Assembly (NCBI RefSeq): GCF_017526105.1
Contig: NZ_CP071839.1
Coordinates: forward strand, 558,001 to 622,000
DNA length: 64,000 nt
Reading direction: 5' to 3'
Source of the DNA: Streptomyces cyanogenus
Lineage (GTDB): Bacteria > Actinomycetota > Actinomycetes > Streptomycetales > Streptomycetaceae
Positions 45,300 through 53,266 of the stretch are shown here, in pieces. The notes under the pieces are model-generated. The model did not search any database. It was given only the letters and a program-made list of their open reading frames with translations, and was not told where the DNA came from. Numbering within the stretch: position 1 is the stretch's first letter; every line of letters starts with the position of its first letter. Made by a program: the position numbers and the translations under genes.

Positions 45300-46246
45300 A
45301 TGACCCTCGTCCGGTGCTGGTCGTCACCTGCCTGAACGACCCCACCGCCGACGTGGTGATCAGCGAGCTGCACGACCGGGGCGTCCCGGTCGTGCGGTTC
45401 GACAGCGGGGACTTCCCGCACGCCCTGTCGGTCGCGGCCACCATCACCACCGACGGCCTGGACGGCACCCTGTCCACGCCCACCCGGACCGCCGAACTCT
45501 CGCAGGCCCGCTCCCTGTACTACCGGCGGCCCTCCGGTTTCACCTACCCGCACCTCAGCGAGCAGGACGCCCGGTTCGCCATCACCCAGGCCCGCTACGG
45601 GCTCGGCGGCGTTCTCGCCTCCCTGCCCGGCTGCCTGTACGTCAACCACCCGCACCGCATCGGGGACGCCGAGTTCAAACCGGCCGGCCTCACCGCGGCG
45701 GCCGCCGTGGGATTCCACGTGCCGCCGACCCTCATCACCACCGAGCCGGACGCCGCTCGGGCGTTCATCAAGCGGTACGGCCCCACCATCTACAAGCCCC
45801 TCGCGACACCCGCCTACTTCGTGGACGGCGTATCCAACACCGTCAAGGTCGCCGAGGTAGCACTCGACGACATCGACGCGACGGTCGCCGGCACCGCGCA
45901 CCTGTTCCAGCAGGTGATCGACAAGACCGCGGACGTACGCGTCACCGTCATCGGCAACCAGATCTTCGCCGTCCGGATCGACTCCGACCTGCTGGACTGG
46001 CGCACCGAGTACAGCCGGCTCCGCTACACCCCCGTCACTCCACCGCCAGCGGTCGCCGACGCGCTCTACGCGTACCTGGCCCGGTTCCATCTCGTCTTCG
46101 GCGCATTCGACTTCGCCATCGACCGCGCCGGGACATGGTGGTTCCTGGAGTGCAACCCGTCCGGCCAGTGGTACTGGCTCGAACCGGAGACCGGCCTGCC
46201 GATGCTCGCAGCCATGGCCGACCTGCTGGAGAGGAAACCCCGATGA
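45296..46246 (+). CDS. tgmB: ATP-grasp ribosomal peptide maturase
   Basis: Peptide ligase of 316 residues that installs ester or amide crosslinks in the precursor. It matches the SAV_5884-type ATP-grasp family. Landmarks are VVRFDSGDFPHAL, SLYYRRPSGF, the ATP-binding Lys in YGPTIYKPL, and FGAFDFAIDRAGTWWFLECN with the Mg-binding acidic residues and NPSGQW. It is translationally coupled to both neighbours by 4-bp overlaps. Confidence 0.93.
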   Translation: MNDPRPVLVVTCLNDPTADVVISELHDRGVPVVRFDSGDFPHALSVAATITTDGLDGTLSTPTRTAELSQARSLYYRRPSGFTYPHLSEQDARFAITQARYGLGGVLASLPGCLYVNHPHRIGDAEFKPAGLTAAAAVGFHVPPTLITTEPDAARAFIKRYGPTIYKPLATPAYFVDGVSNTVKVAEVALDDIDATVAGTAHLFQQVIDKTADVRVTVIGNQIFAVRIDSDLLDWRTEYSRLRYTPVTPPPAVADALYAYLARFHLVFGAFDFAIDRAGTWWFLECNPSGQWYWLEPETGLPMLAAMADLLERKPR

Positions 46247-47376
46247 GCGACCTAGACACCGCCGCCCTGCGCCGGACACTCGCCGACCAACTGGCCGACG
46301 CCGGCCACCTGCATACCCCGCCGTGGCGCACGGCCGTCCAGGAGGTACCGCGCCACGAGTTCCTCCGCGCCGGGTTCTTCGAGCGGGTGACCAGTCCGGG
46401 CCCCACCGCGTGGCGTCCGGTGCAGGCGGAGTCCCCCGGCTGGCTGGTGCGCTGCTACGACGACGAGTCGTTCGTGACCCAGGTGGCTGGCACGATCGCA
46501 CCGGCAGACGTCCGCGGCGAGATCCTGCGCGAGCCCACGTCGTCGAGCACCCTGCCCAGCCTGGTCGTCCGGATGCTGGAAGACCTCCAGGTCGAGGACG
46601 GTCACCGCGTGCTGGAGATCGGCACCGGCACCGGATACTCCACCGGCCTGCTGTGCCACCGCCTCGGCGACAGCCTCGTGACCTCGGTGGAGGTCGACCC
46701 CCAGGTGTCCGCCCGGGCAGCCACCAGCCTCGGCGCCTGCGGCTACTTCCCCGACCTCGTCGTCGGCGACGGCCTGGCCGGCCACAAGGACAGCGCCCCG
46801 TACGACCGCGTCATCGCCACCTGCAGCGTGCTCGACGTCCCGTACACCTGGGTCGAGCAGACCCGGCCCGGCGGGATCATCCTGGCCACGGTGACCGGCT
46901 GGATGCACGCCTCCAGCCTGGCACGCCTCACCGTCGGCGAGGACGGCACAGCGCGCGGCCGGTTCTTGGAGGGGGGCGTGTCGTTCATGCTCGCCCGCCC
47001 CCAGCTGCCGCCACCGCTCGGCATGCTCCCCGACCTGGACGCGGGAGAGGAGCGCCCGGCTCGGCTCGCCCCGAGCGTTCTGGACGACCCCACGGCTCTC
47101 TACGTTGCCCAACTCGCGGCACCGCGCGCGCAGCGGCTCACGCTGCCCGGCCCGGCAGGCACGCATCACATCCTGCTGGATGTGGACGCCAGCGCGTGGG
47201 CCGCTCTGCGTCAGGATGGCGAGCGCTGGGTGGTCCGCCAGGGCGGTCCGGGCCGCCTGTGGGATGACGTCGAGGAGCACCTGCTGCGCTGGCAGGCAGA
47301 CGATGCCCCGTCGCTGGAGCAGTTCGAGATAGAGGTGTCGCCCGAGGGTCAGCGGGTGGACTGGGTACGTGCCTGA
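46243..47376 (+). CDS. tgmC: PIMT-like methyltransferase of the ATP-grasp peptide system
   Basis: SAM-dependent O-methyltransferase of 377 residues related to protein-L-isoaspartate methyltransferase. A PIMT-like N-terminus (VPRHEFLRAGFF, SSSTLPSLVVRML) precedes motif I VLEIGTGTGYSTGLL and the second strand VTSVEVDPQ. In related fuscimiditide-type systems, methylation of Asp leads to an aspartimide. The C-terminal extension is typical of the grasp-associated branch. A hairpin follows about 170 bp downstream. Confidence 0.9.
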   Translation: MSDLDTAALRRTLADQLADAGHLHTPPWRTAVQEVPRHEFLRAGFFERVTSPGPTAWRPVQAESPGWLVRCYDDESFVTQVAGTIAPADVRGEILREPTSSSTLPSLVVRMLEDLQVEDGHRVLEIGTGTGYSTGLLCHRLGDSLVTSVEVDPQVSARAATSLGACGYFPDLVVGDGLAGHKDSAPYDRVIATCSVLDVPYTWVEQTRPGGIILATVTGWMHASSLARLTVGEDGTARGRFLEGGVSFMLARPQLPPPLGMLPDLDAGEERPARLAPSVLDDPTALYVAQLAAPRAQRLTLPGPAGTHHILLDVDASAWAALRQDGERWVVRQGGPGRLWDDVEEHLLRWQADDAPSLEQFEIEVSPEGQRVDWVRA

Positions 47377-47439
47377 CGCGCGCGCCGTTGCAGACTGACT
47401 TCCTGGCGTCGGGCCGCTTTCGGTCCGATGGCAGGTTGG

Positions 47440-47487
47440 TCAGCGGACGAGGTCGGCGAGCGGGGTGCCTAGGGCGTCGGCGATGCC
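47440..47487 (-). pseudogene. C-terminal tip of an XRE HTH regulator
   Basis: The minus strand encodes GIADALGTPLADLVR then TGA, the usual last helix of an XRE domain. A run of nine C residues adjoins it, and no N-terminal part is found. Confidence 0.4.
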
Positions 47488-47544
47488 CCCCCCCCACGGA
47501 TCGGCCGGGCGCCGCTTTGCCCCTCAGGCGGCGGTGCACGGTCG

Positions 47545-47579
47545 CAGGCCCCCCGACCGGACGCGGTTCGGGGGCCCTG
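47545..47579. terminator. Imperfect GC hairpin after the methyltransferase gene
   Basis: A C-rich left arm and GGGGG right arm pair with small mismatches. It is placed as the likely end of the RiPP transcript. The rest of 47580-47755 has a TTTGGCC-TG-GGCCAAA inverted repeat (47638-47653) and no gene. Confidence 0.4.
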
Positions 47580-47704
47580 TCGTGTGGTCCGCTCTGGACT
47601 CACCCCTGCAGGATCAGGGGCCGCTCACCTGGCAGCGTTTGGCCTGGGCCAAACCGAACCGCCTCGAGCGGAATCGAGCGACATTCAGCGTCATCGAAAC
47701 GCGG

Positions 47705-49552
47705 CTATCTTTCCAAGTTCCCGGCATCGTCGCAGGTCACGATGGGCTGAGGAAACGGGTTCGATTCCCGTCCGCCTCCGTTCCCCGCCCCCGTGCGGCA
47801 GCGCCGGCGCTGGTCGTCGACGCGTTGTGTGCATCCGCGGGCGTCCAGGAACTCCAGCAGCGGTACGGCCACCCGGCGGGTGGTGTCCAGGGCGCGCCGG
47901 GCCTCGCTGAGCGTGAACGGCTGCGGCAGCGCGCGCAGCACGGCGGCGGCGTCTGCGTCCGCGCCGGGCAGCAGCACGATGCCGTCGGCGATCCGCAGCA
48001 GCGCCCCGGCGGCCGCCGCCGCGGCCAACGCCCGGCGGTCCAGGCCCAGTTCGGTGAGCCGCCCGGCCTCGGGCGCCCGGAACGGGGTACGGGCGAGGTC
48101 CCGGCGCAGGGCGTCCACGGCGGCGCGGAGGGGAGCGGGCAGGGCGGGCCGGAGGCTGTCGGCGGTGTGCAGCCGGCCCTGGCGGGCGTGGATCCCGGGC
48201 AGGTCCGCGGCCAGCGCGTCGACCAGGGCGCGGTCGGGCAGGCCGAGCAGCCGGCGGGCCGCCTCGGTGGGCAGGCCGGGGTCCAGGGGATGGGTCCGGG
48301 CGTGCTCGCGGACCCGGCCGGCGAGCCGGTCCTTGAGGGCGTTCCAGTACGCGGTGTCGGCCAGCCAGTCGCCGGCGACGGGTCCACCGGGCACCGGAAC
48401 GCCCATCGCCCGCAGGTCGGCGCCCCGGACCAGCTTGCGGCGGCGCAGTTCGGCGGCGCCGTCCGGGCGGCCGGTCATCGTCTCCAGCTCGGCCGCGCGG
48501 GCCCGGCCGGCGCCGCGCCGGGTCAGCCGGGGCGGCCGTACGTCCAGCACGGTGACCCCGCACGGCATGCGGGTACCGCCGGGTTCCCGCAGCACCGCGC
48601 GGTCGCCGGTCCGCAGGGGCAGCCCCCGGCGCAGGGTGAGCCGGGCGGTGTCCGGGCCGAGCGGGCGGACGGTCACCGGCACGGCGGCCGTCCCGATGTG
48701 CAGGGTGACGCACCGGGGCAGGCCGGCCACCGGCTCCCCGGTGACCCGTACGTCGGCGACCTCGGTGCACAGCCAGCGGTCCGGGGTGAGCAGTACCTGT
48801 CCGCGGCCGAGCGTGGTGTCCCCCTGGCCGTGCACGTTGACGGCGACGCGGGCCACCGCGGCGACGGCCGTCCGCTCCTCGTGCAGGCTCTGCAGGCCGC
48901 GCACCCGGAGGACGGCCGATCCGTCCGCGGTGACCAGCCGGTCGCCGACGTGCAGGGTGCCCGCGCCGAGGGTGCCGGTCACCACGGTGCCGTGGCCGCG
49001 GACGGTGAACGCCCGGTCGAGCCAGAGGCGTACGTCGGCCCCGGTGTCGGGCGGGGGCAGGGCGTCCGCCAGCCGCGCCAGTTCGGCGCGCAGCGCGTCC
49101 AGACCCGCCCCGGTGACCGCGCTGACGGCGGCGTGTGGCACCTTGCCGAGGGAGGTCGCGGCCAGCCGCTCCACGGCGTCGGCGCGCACCGGCTCCGGGT
49201 CGGCCAGATCGCTGCGGGTCACGGCGAGGACGGCGTGCCGGACGCCGAGCGCGTCGAGGATCGCGAGGTGCTCCTCGGACTGGGGCTGCCAGCCCTGGTC
49301 GGCGGCGACCACGAACAGCACGGCGGGGACGGGTCCGACCCCGGCCAGCATGGTCGGCACGAACCGCTCGTGTCCGGGCACGTCGACGAAGGCGAGGTGG
49401 TCGCCGCCGAGGCGGGTCCACACGAAGCCCAGGTCCAGGGTCAGGCCCCGCCGGCGCTCCTCCTCGTACCGGTCGGGCTCCATGCCGGTGAGGGCGCGGA
49501 CCAGCGCGGACTTGCCGTGGTCGACATGGCCGGCGGTGGCGAGGACCCGCAT
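47705..49552 (-). CDS. selB: Selenocysteine-specific elongation factor SelB (C-terminus altered by island)
   Basis: GTPase of 615 residues that delivers Sec-tRNA to UGA with SECIS. G1 is ATAGHVDHGKSAL, G2 RGLTLDLG, G3 DVPGHERF, G4 TRSD, all at the N-terminus. Domains II-III follow, and C-terminal winged helices (from about 430) bind the SECIS. The ATG at 49552 shares a base with the selA stop (TGATG), so the pair is coupled. The last 17 codons before the stop (from 47755 down) come from the island. Before insertion the frame would have read antisense through selC to a TGA opposite the anticodon. Confidence 0.95.
   Translation of the reverse strand: MRVLATAGHVDHGKSALVRALTGMEPDRYEEERRRGLTLDLGFVWTRLGGDHLAFVDVPGHERFVPTMLAGVGPVPAVLFVVAADQGWQPQSEEHLAILDALGVRHAVLAVTRSDLADPEPVRADAVERLAATSLGKVPHAAVSAVTGAGLDALRAELARLADALPPPDTGADVRLWLDRAFTVRGHGTVVTGTLGAGTLHVGDRLVTADGSAVLRVRGLQSLHEERTAVAAVARVAVNVHGQGDTTLGRGQVLLTPDRWLCTEVADVRVTGEPVAGLPRCVTLHIGTAAVPVTVRPLGPDTARLTLRRGLPLRTGDRAVLREPGGTRMPCGVTVLDVRPPRLTRRGAGRARAAELETMTGRPDGAAELRRRKLVRGADLRAMGVPVPGGPVAGDWLADTAYWNALKDRLAGRVREHARTHPLDPGLPTEAARRLLGLPDRALVDALAADLPGIHARQGRLHTADSLRPALPAPLRAAVDALRRDLARTPFRAPEAGRLTELGLDRRALAAAAAAGALLRIADGIVLLPGADADAAAVLRALPQPFTLSEARRALDTTRRVAVPLLEFLDARGCTQRVDDQRRRCRTGAGNGGGRESNPFPQPIVTCDDAGNLER
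47756..47781 (+). repeat. Right attachment site (attR)
   Basis: Exact 26-bp copy of the tRNA-Sec 3' end. Only this part of the tRNA is present, so it is not a second tRNA gene. It lies inside the extended selB reading frame. Confidence 0.9.
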
Positions 49553-50928
49553 CACGCCCGCCCTTCCGCGGTGGCCCGGGCCGACCGTACGGCCTCGGCC
49601 AGCCGGTCGTCGTCCTCCGGCGGCACCGCCCTCAGGTCCAGCAGGCAGCGGCCCGCCTCCAGGCGGCCGACGACCGGGACCGGGCCGGTGCGCAGGGCGG
49701 CGGCGTACGGCTCGGGCAGGGACAGCGCCGCGCTGGGCAGGGTGACGCCGGGTGCGCCCCCGCCGCCGACCGTGGCCGCGCTCCCGGCGGCCCGTACGTC
49801 GATCCCGTCGGCGGCCAGTGCGGCGGCGAGCCGCTCGGCGCGGGCCCTGAGCGCGTCGGGGCCGGCGGTGAGTGCCAGGGCGGTCGGGGTGGGCGGGCCG
49901 GTGAGGGTGGCTTCCAGGGCGGCCAGGGTCAGCTTGTCGACGCGCAGGGCGCGGGCCAGCGGGTGCCGGGCGAGGGCGCGGACCAGGTCCGCCCGGCCGA
50001 GCAGGAGCCCGCACTGGGGTCCGCCGAGCAGTTTGTCGCCGCTCGCGGTGACGAGCGCGGCGCCGGCGCGCAGCTGGGTGTCGGCGTCGGGCTCCTCGGG
50101 CAGGGCCGGGTGCGGGGCGAGCAGCCCGGAGCCGATGTCGACGACGACCGGGACACCGAGGCCGGTGAGTTCGGCGACCTCGGCGGACCGGGTGAACCCG
50201 GTGATCCGGAAGTTGGACGGGTGGACCTTCAGCACGAAGCCGGTGTCCGGCCCGGTCACGGCCGCGTAGTCGGCGGGGGTGGTGCGGTTGGTCGTACCGA
50301 CCTCGCGGAGCCGGGCGCCGGTGGAGACGAGCAGGTCGGGCAGGCGGAAGCCGTCGCCGATCTCCACCATCTCGCCCCGGCTGACGACGATCTCCTTGCC
50401 GGCCGCGAGCGCCGTGGCGGCCAGGACGAGCGCGGCGGCCCCGTTGTTGACGACGTGTGCGGCGCGGGCGGCCGGCATCCGGGCGTGCAGCGCGGCGAGC
50501 GCGGAGCGCCCCCGGCGCGCCCGTACGCCGGTCGTCAGGTCGAGTTCGACGTCCGTGGGCCCGGCCGCCTCCCGGACCGCCTGCCGGGCGGCGGCGGACA
50601 GCGCGGCCCGGCCGAGGTTGGTGTGCAGCAGCACCCCGGTGGCGTTGATCACCGGGCGCAGCCCGCTCGCGGTGCCGGGCAGCAGGTCCAGGGCGGTCTG
50701 CGGGACCTGTTCGGGCGGGATGGCGCCCGCGCGGGCCCGCTCCTGCGCCTGCCGTACGGCGGCCTTCACCCGGTGCGCGCCGAGCCGGTCCACGGCCGCG
50801 GCCAGCCGGGGGTCGCGCAGCAGGGCGTCGGTGCGCGGGATGCGCCGGCGTACGTCGGCCGGCGGCTCCTCCGGGGCGCTCCGCGGAGGTGCCCCGCCCG
50901 TCCTTCCTGGTACCGGCCGCTGTTCCAT
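49552..50928 (-). CDS. selA: L-seryl-tRNA(Sec) selenium transferase
   Basis: PLP enzyme of 458 residues converting Ser-tRNA-Sec to Sec-tRNA-Sec with selenophosphate. Motifs are INATGVLLHTNLGRA, VNNGAAALVLA, REVGTTNRT, VVDIGSGLL, and the PLP lysine K299 in ASGDKLLGGPQCG. The ATG at 50928 gives the usual N-terminal helical domain. It is the first gene of the selA-selB operon and diverges from a small disordered protein gene. Confidence 0.96.
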   Translation of the reverse strand: MEQRPVPGRTGGAPPRSAPEEPPADVRRRIPRTDALLRDPRLAAAVDRLGAHRVKAAVRQAQERARAGAIPPEQVPQTALDLLPGTASGLRPVINATGVLLHTNLGRAALSAAARQAVREAAGPTDVELDLTTGVRARRGRSALAALHARMPAARAAHVVNNGAAALVLAATALAAGKEIVVSRGEMVEIGDGFRLPDLLVSTGARLREVGTTNRTTPADYAAVTGPDTGFVLKVHPSNFRITGFTRSAEVAELTGLGVPVVVDIGSGLLAPHPALPEEPDADTQLRAGAALVTASGDKLLGGPQCGLLLGRADLVRALARHPLARALRVDKLTLAALEATLTGPPTPTALALTAGPDALRARAERLAAALAADGIDVRAAGSAATVGGGGAPGVTLPSAALSLPEPYAAALRTGPVPVVGRLEAGRCLLDLRAVPPEDDDRLAEAVRSARATAEGRA

Positions 50929-51057
50929 GCCGCCCCTGTCCCTCCGGTCCGGCCCTGTGCCCGTACTCGGCCCATCGTCTCCCAGTGCCCCCGGTGGGCC
51001 GCCCGACACGCCGGGACGGACGTTGGCGGCGGCCGTGGCACGGGTACTCGGCGGCCC

Positions 51058-51408
51058 ATGAAGGACCACGAGAGCAAGCGACAGGACGAGAACGCGACGG
51101 CGGCCGAGCGGGCCGCGCGCCGGCAGCGCGAGGCGGACCGCGAGCGCGCCGGCTCCGAGCCGTTCGACTACCCGTACCCGGAGCGCCGGGCGGGGGTCCG
51201 GGCCCGGCGCCACATCAGCGAGGCCGCGGCCGCCGCGGACACCCCGCCGGGGATCCCCGGGGGCTACGGCACGACCGGCGGCGGACAGCCGGGCGGCACC
51301 GGCGCGGCCCACCCGCCGAACCCCGAGCGCCGTGACACGGCGGCCGGGACGCCGGCCGCGGAGCCGGGCAGCGACGACGAGGGGCCGGTGAACCGCTCGG
51401 AGCGGTGA
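51058..51408 (+). CDS. Small disordered charged protein
   Basis: About 116 residues, rich in Arg, Glu, Gly and Pro (AAERAARRQREADRERA), with no recognisable domain. It is probably a real actinobacterial hypothetical protein, given the clear frame and ATG, but the ribosome site is weak. Confidence 0.5.
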   Translation: MKDHESKRQDENATAAERAARRQREADRERAGSEPFDYPYPERRAGVRARRHISEAAAAADTPPGIPGGYGTTGGGQPGGTGAAHPPNPERRDTAAGTPAAEPGSDDEGPVNRSER

Positions 51409-51414
51409 CCTCGC

Positions 51415-51721
51415 GGGGGTCACGGGGCTCCGGTCGGCCACGACCGGTCACCGAGCCCGTCGGCACCCCGGTGGCCGGATCGAGCCGCATGAACGTGCAC
51501 GTGGCGCAGAGCTCGCTGCCCAGGGAGAGCAGCAGGTGGTCGGGGTCGCCGGTGACCGAGGTGGTAAAGGCGTCGTACCAGTCGCCGCCCACGTTGAGAC
51601 CGAGGTCGCCGGGTGTGTACCGCACCGCCGGGTGCAGGCCGGGGGCGGTCGGCAGATTCCTCGGGAGCATGCCGCGCTGCAGGGCGACGTCGCCTTCGTC
51701 CGCGGAGCGCTTGCGGGGCAT
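51415..51721 (-). pseudogene. Fragment of a PP2C/SpoIIE phosphatase
   Basis: The frame contains VALQRGMLPRNLPTAPGLHP and VGGDWYDAF, the start of a SpoIIE phosphatase domain. It then jumps to LGSELCATCTFMRLDPATG, which belongs about 60 residues later in intact relatives. The metal-binding GDVxGHG segment and the C-terminus are missing. It is an internal-deletion remnant. Confidence 0.7.
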
Positions 51722-51787
51722 CGGTCACTCCCGGCAAGGCGGTGGCTCGGGGACGGGCCGGATGATCGCACCCCAGGGGGGAGCCCG

Positions 51788-52108
51788 TCAGCGGACCTCG
51801 GAGTCGATGCCGGTGATCACCGCGGGGCCGAGCGGGGCGGTCCGCTCGTCCAGTCCCGCGTCCCGCAGCGCGGAGTCCGCGAGCCGGCGCGCCTCCTCCT
51901 CGGCGTGGGGGCCGGTGTCCGCCTCGACGGTCAGGCGGAGGGTGAAGGTGTTGTCGTCGTTGACGCTCAGCACGTCCAGGTCCTCGGCGCTGCCCATGCG
52001 GGTGCCGTGCGGATCGGCCGGCCGGAGCGCCCGGGCCAGCCGGGTGCGGGTGTCGGCCTCTGCCCCGGTGGTGAAGGTGCCGGGGACGCTGATCACGTAG
52101 GTCGTCAT
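51788..52108 (-). CDS. Conserved hypothetical protein
   Basis: Protein of 106 residues, mixed alpha/beta, MTTYVISVPGTF at the start and FTLRLTVEADTG centrally. AAGGA precedes the ATG at 52108. The function is unknown. Confidence 0.55.
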   Translation of the reverse strand: MTTYVISVPGTFTTGAEADTRTRLARALRPADPHGTRMGSAEDLDVLSVNDDNTFTLRLTVEADTGPHAEEEARRLADSALRDAGLDERTAPLGPAVITGIDSEVR

Positions 52109-52390
52109 GAGACGGTCCTTTCCTCGGGCGTCCCCCCGACTACCCCGATTCGCGGGCTTCGCACAGGCGGCGCCGGAACGGCGCCGTCAGCGGGCACCCC
52201 GCCATCCCGCGGACGGTGGACGTGCCGTGGCCCGGGAGGCACGCGCCGCCCGCGATGCGACGCGGAAGCCGCTGGTCGTCTGCTCCCCCCTGCGACTCGC
52301 CCCCGGACACCCGGCACCCACCGGTACCCGTTTCGCCGGCGTTATCTTCAACCCCCGCGGGCCGTACTCTTCCCTAGGGGGCTCGGCCCC

Positions 52391-53083
52391 TCAGACCCAG
52401 CCGTCCAGGGCGCCCATGAAGCCGTCGAAGTCGTCGCGGTACGGGGTGTGCCCGGCGCCCTCGACGGTCCGGACCTCGAAGCCCCGCCGCACCAGCTCCG
52501 CGCCGAGGCCGGGCCGCACGAGGTCGCTCGCGCCGGCGAGCAGCACCAGCGAGGGCACCACCGGGCGCGCCGGTGTGCGGCTGACCGAGTAGATCTCCGG
52601 GAGGACCAGGGCCGTGGCGGGGTCCCAGTCGGCGAGCGTGGCCAGCTCGATGTCCACGTCGCTCTCGTCCCAGCGCGGGTTGAGGCTGCTGATCATCGCG
52701 CGGTTCGCCGTCTTGAAGACGGTGAAGTGCACGGACGCGTCGACCAGCTCCTTGCGTATGTCCCAGGCCGGGTCGCAGTAGACCGCCCGGGCCGGTGCCA
52801 GCCGCTCGGCGGCACCGGCCAGCGCCATCGCCCCGAGCGAGTGGCCGATCACCAGCTCCGGCCGGGCCGGGAGGGTCTCGACGAGGTCGCCGGCCCAGGT
52901 CTCGGGGCTGTACGCGCCCCGCCCGCTCGCCCCGTGTCCGCGCAGGTCCACGCCGATGACCCGGTATCCCTTGTCCGCGAGGACGGGGGCGACCCGGTGC
53001 CAGGTGCGGTGGTCGGACATGATCCCGTGGACGAGGACGGCGATCCGGTCGCCGGTCCCCCACTCGTGCGTGTGCAGCCTCAT
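52391..53083 (-). CDS. Alpha/beta fold hydrolase
   Basis: Hydrolase of 230 residues with oxyanion motif VLVHGIMSDHRTW, DLRGHGASG, nucleophile elbow IGHSLGAMA and C-terminal His in GAGHTPYRDD. It has a small lid region. The substrate is unknown. Confidence 0.88.
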   Translation of the reverse strand: MRLHTHEWGTGDRIAVLVHGIMSDHRTWHRVAPVLADKGYRVIGVDLRGHGASGRGAYSPETWAGDLVETLPARPELVIGHSLGAMALAGAAERLAPARAVYCDPAWDIRKELVDASVHFTVFKTANRAMISSLNPRWDESDVDIELATLADWDPATALVLPEIYSVSRTPARPVVPSLVLLAGASDLVRPGLGAELVRRGFEVRTVEGAGHTPYRDDFDGFMGALDGWV

Positions 53084-53266
53084 CGGCGCCGCCTTCCCCG
53101 TCGGCTCCGGCCGATCATGTCACCACGGCCGGTGCCCGATCCACTCCGCGGGCGGCGAGCCGGGTGGCGCGCGCCCGCGTCCGGGCGTCCGCGCGCCGCA
53201 CAGGTCCGTCCCCCGGGGCGTCCGGAGGCCGGCCACCGGCCGTCCCGGCGTGAGCCGGGCGGTGGC

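Larger units (their letters stand above)
41480..47781 (+). mobile_element. Integrated genomic island in selC carrying a graspetide operon
   Basis: About 6.25 kb bounded by a 26-bp perfect direct repeat made of the T arm and 3' acceptor end of tRNA-Sec. The island lies between selD-selC and selB-selA, which would otherwise be adjacent. It holds a decayed integrase start next to selC, a HAD phosphatase, an XRE-TPR regulator, three small genes, a RiPP operon and a regulator fragment. It restores the tRNA and replaces the selB 3' end. No intact recombinase remains, so it is probably fixed. Confidence 0.88.

Noticed and set aside
47756..47781. A second tRNA gene
   Set aside because: Only the T arm and 3' acceptor strand are present; the D, anticodon and variable arms are missing. 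It is the attR copy.
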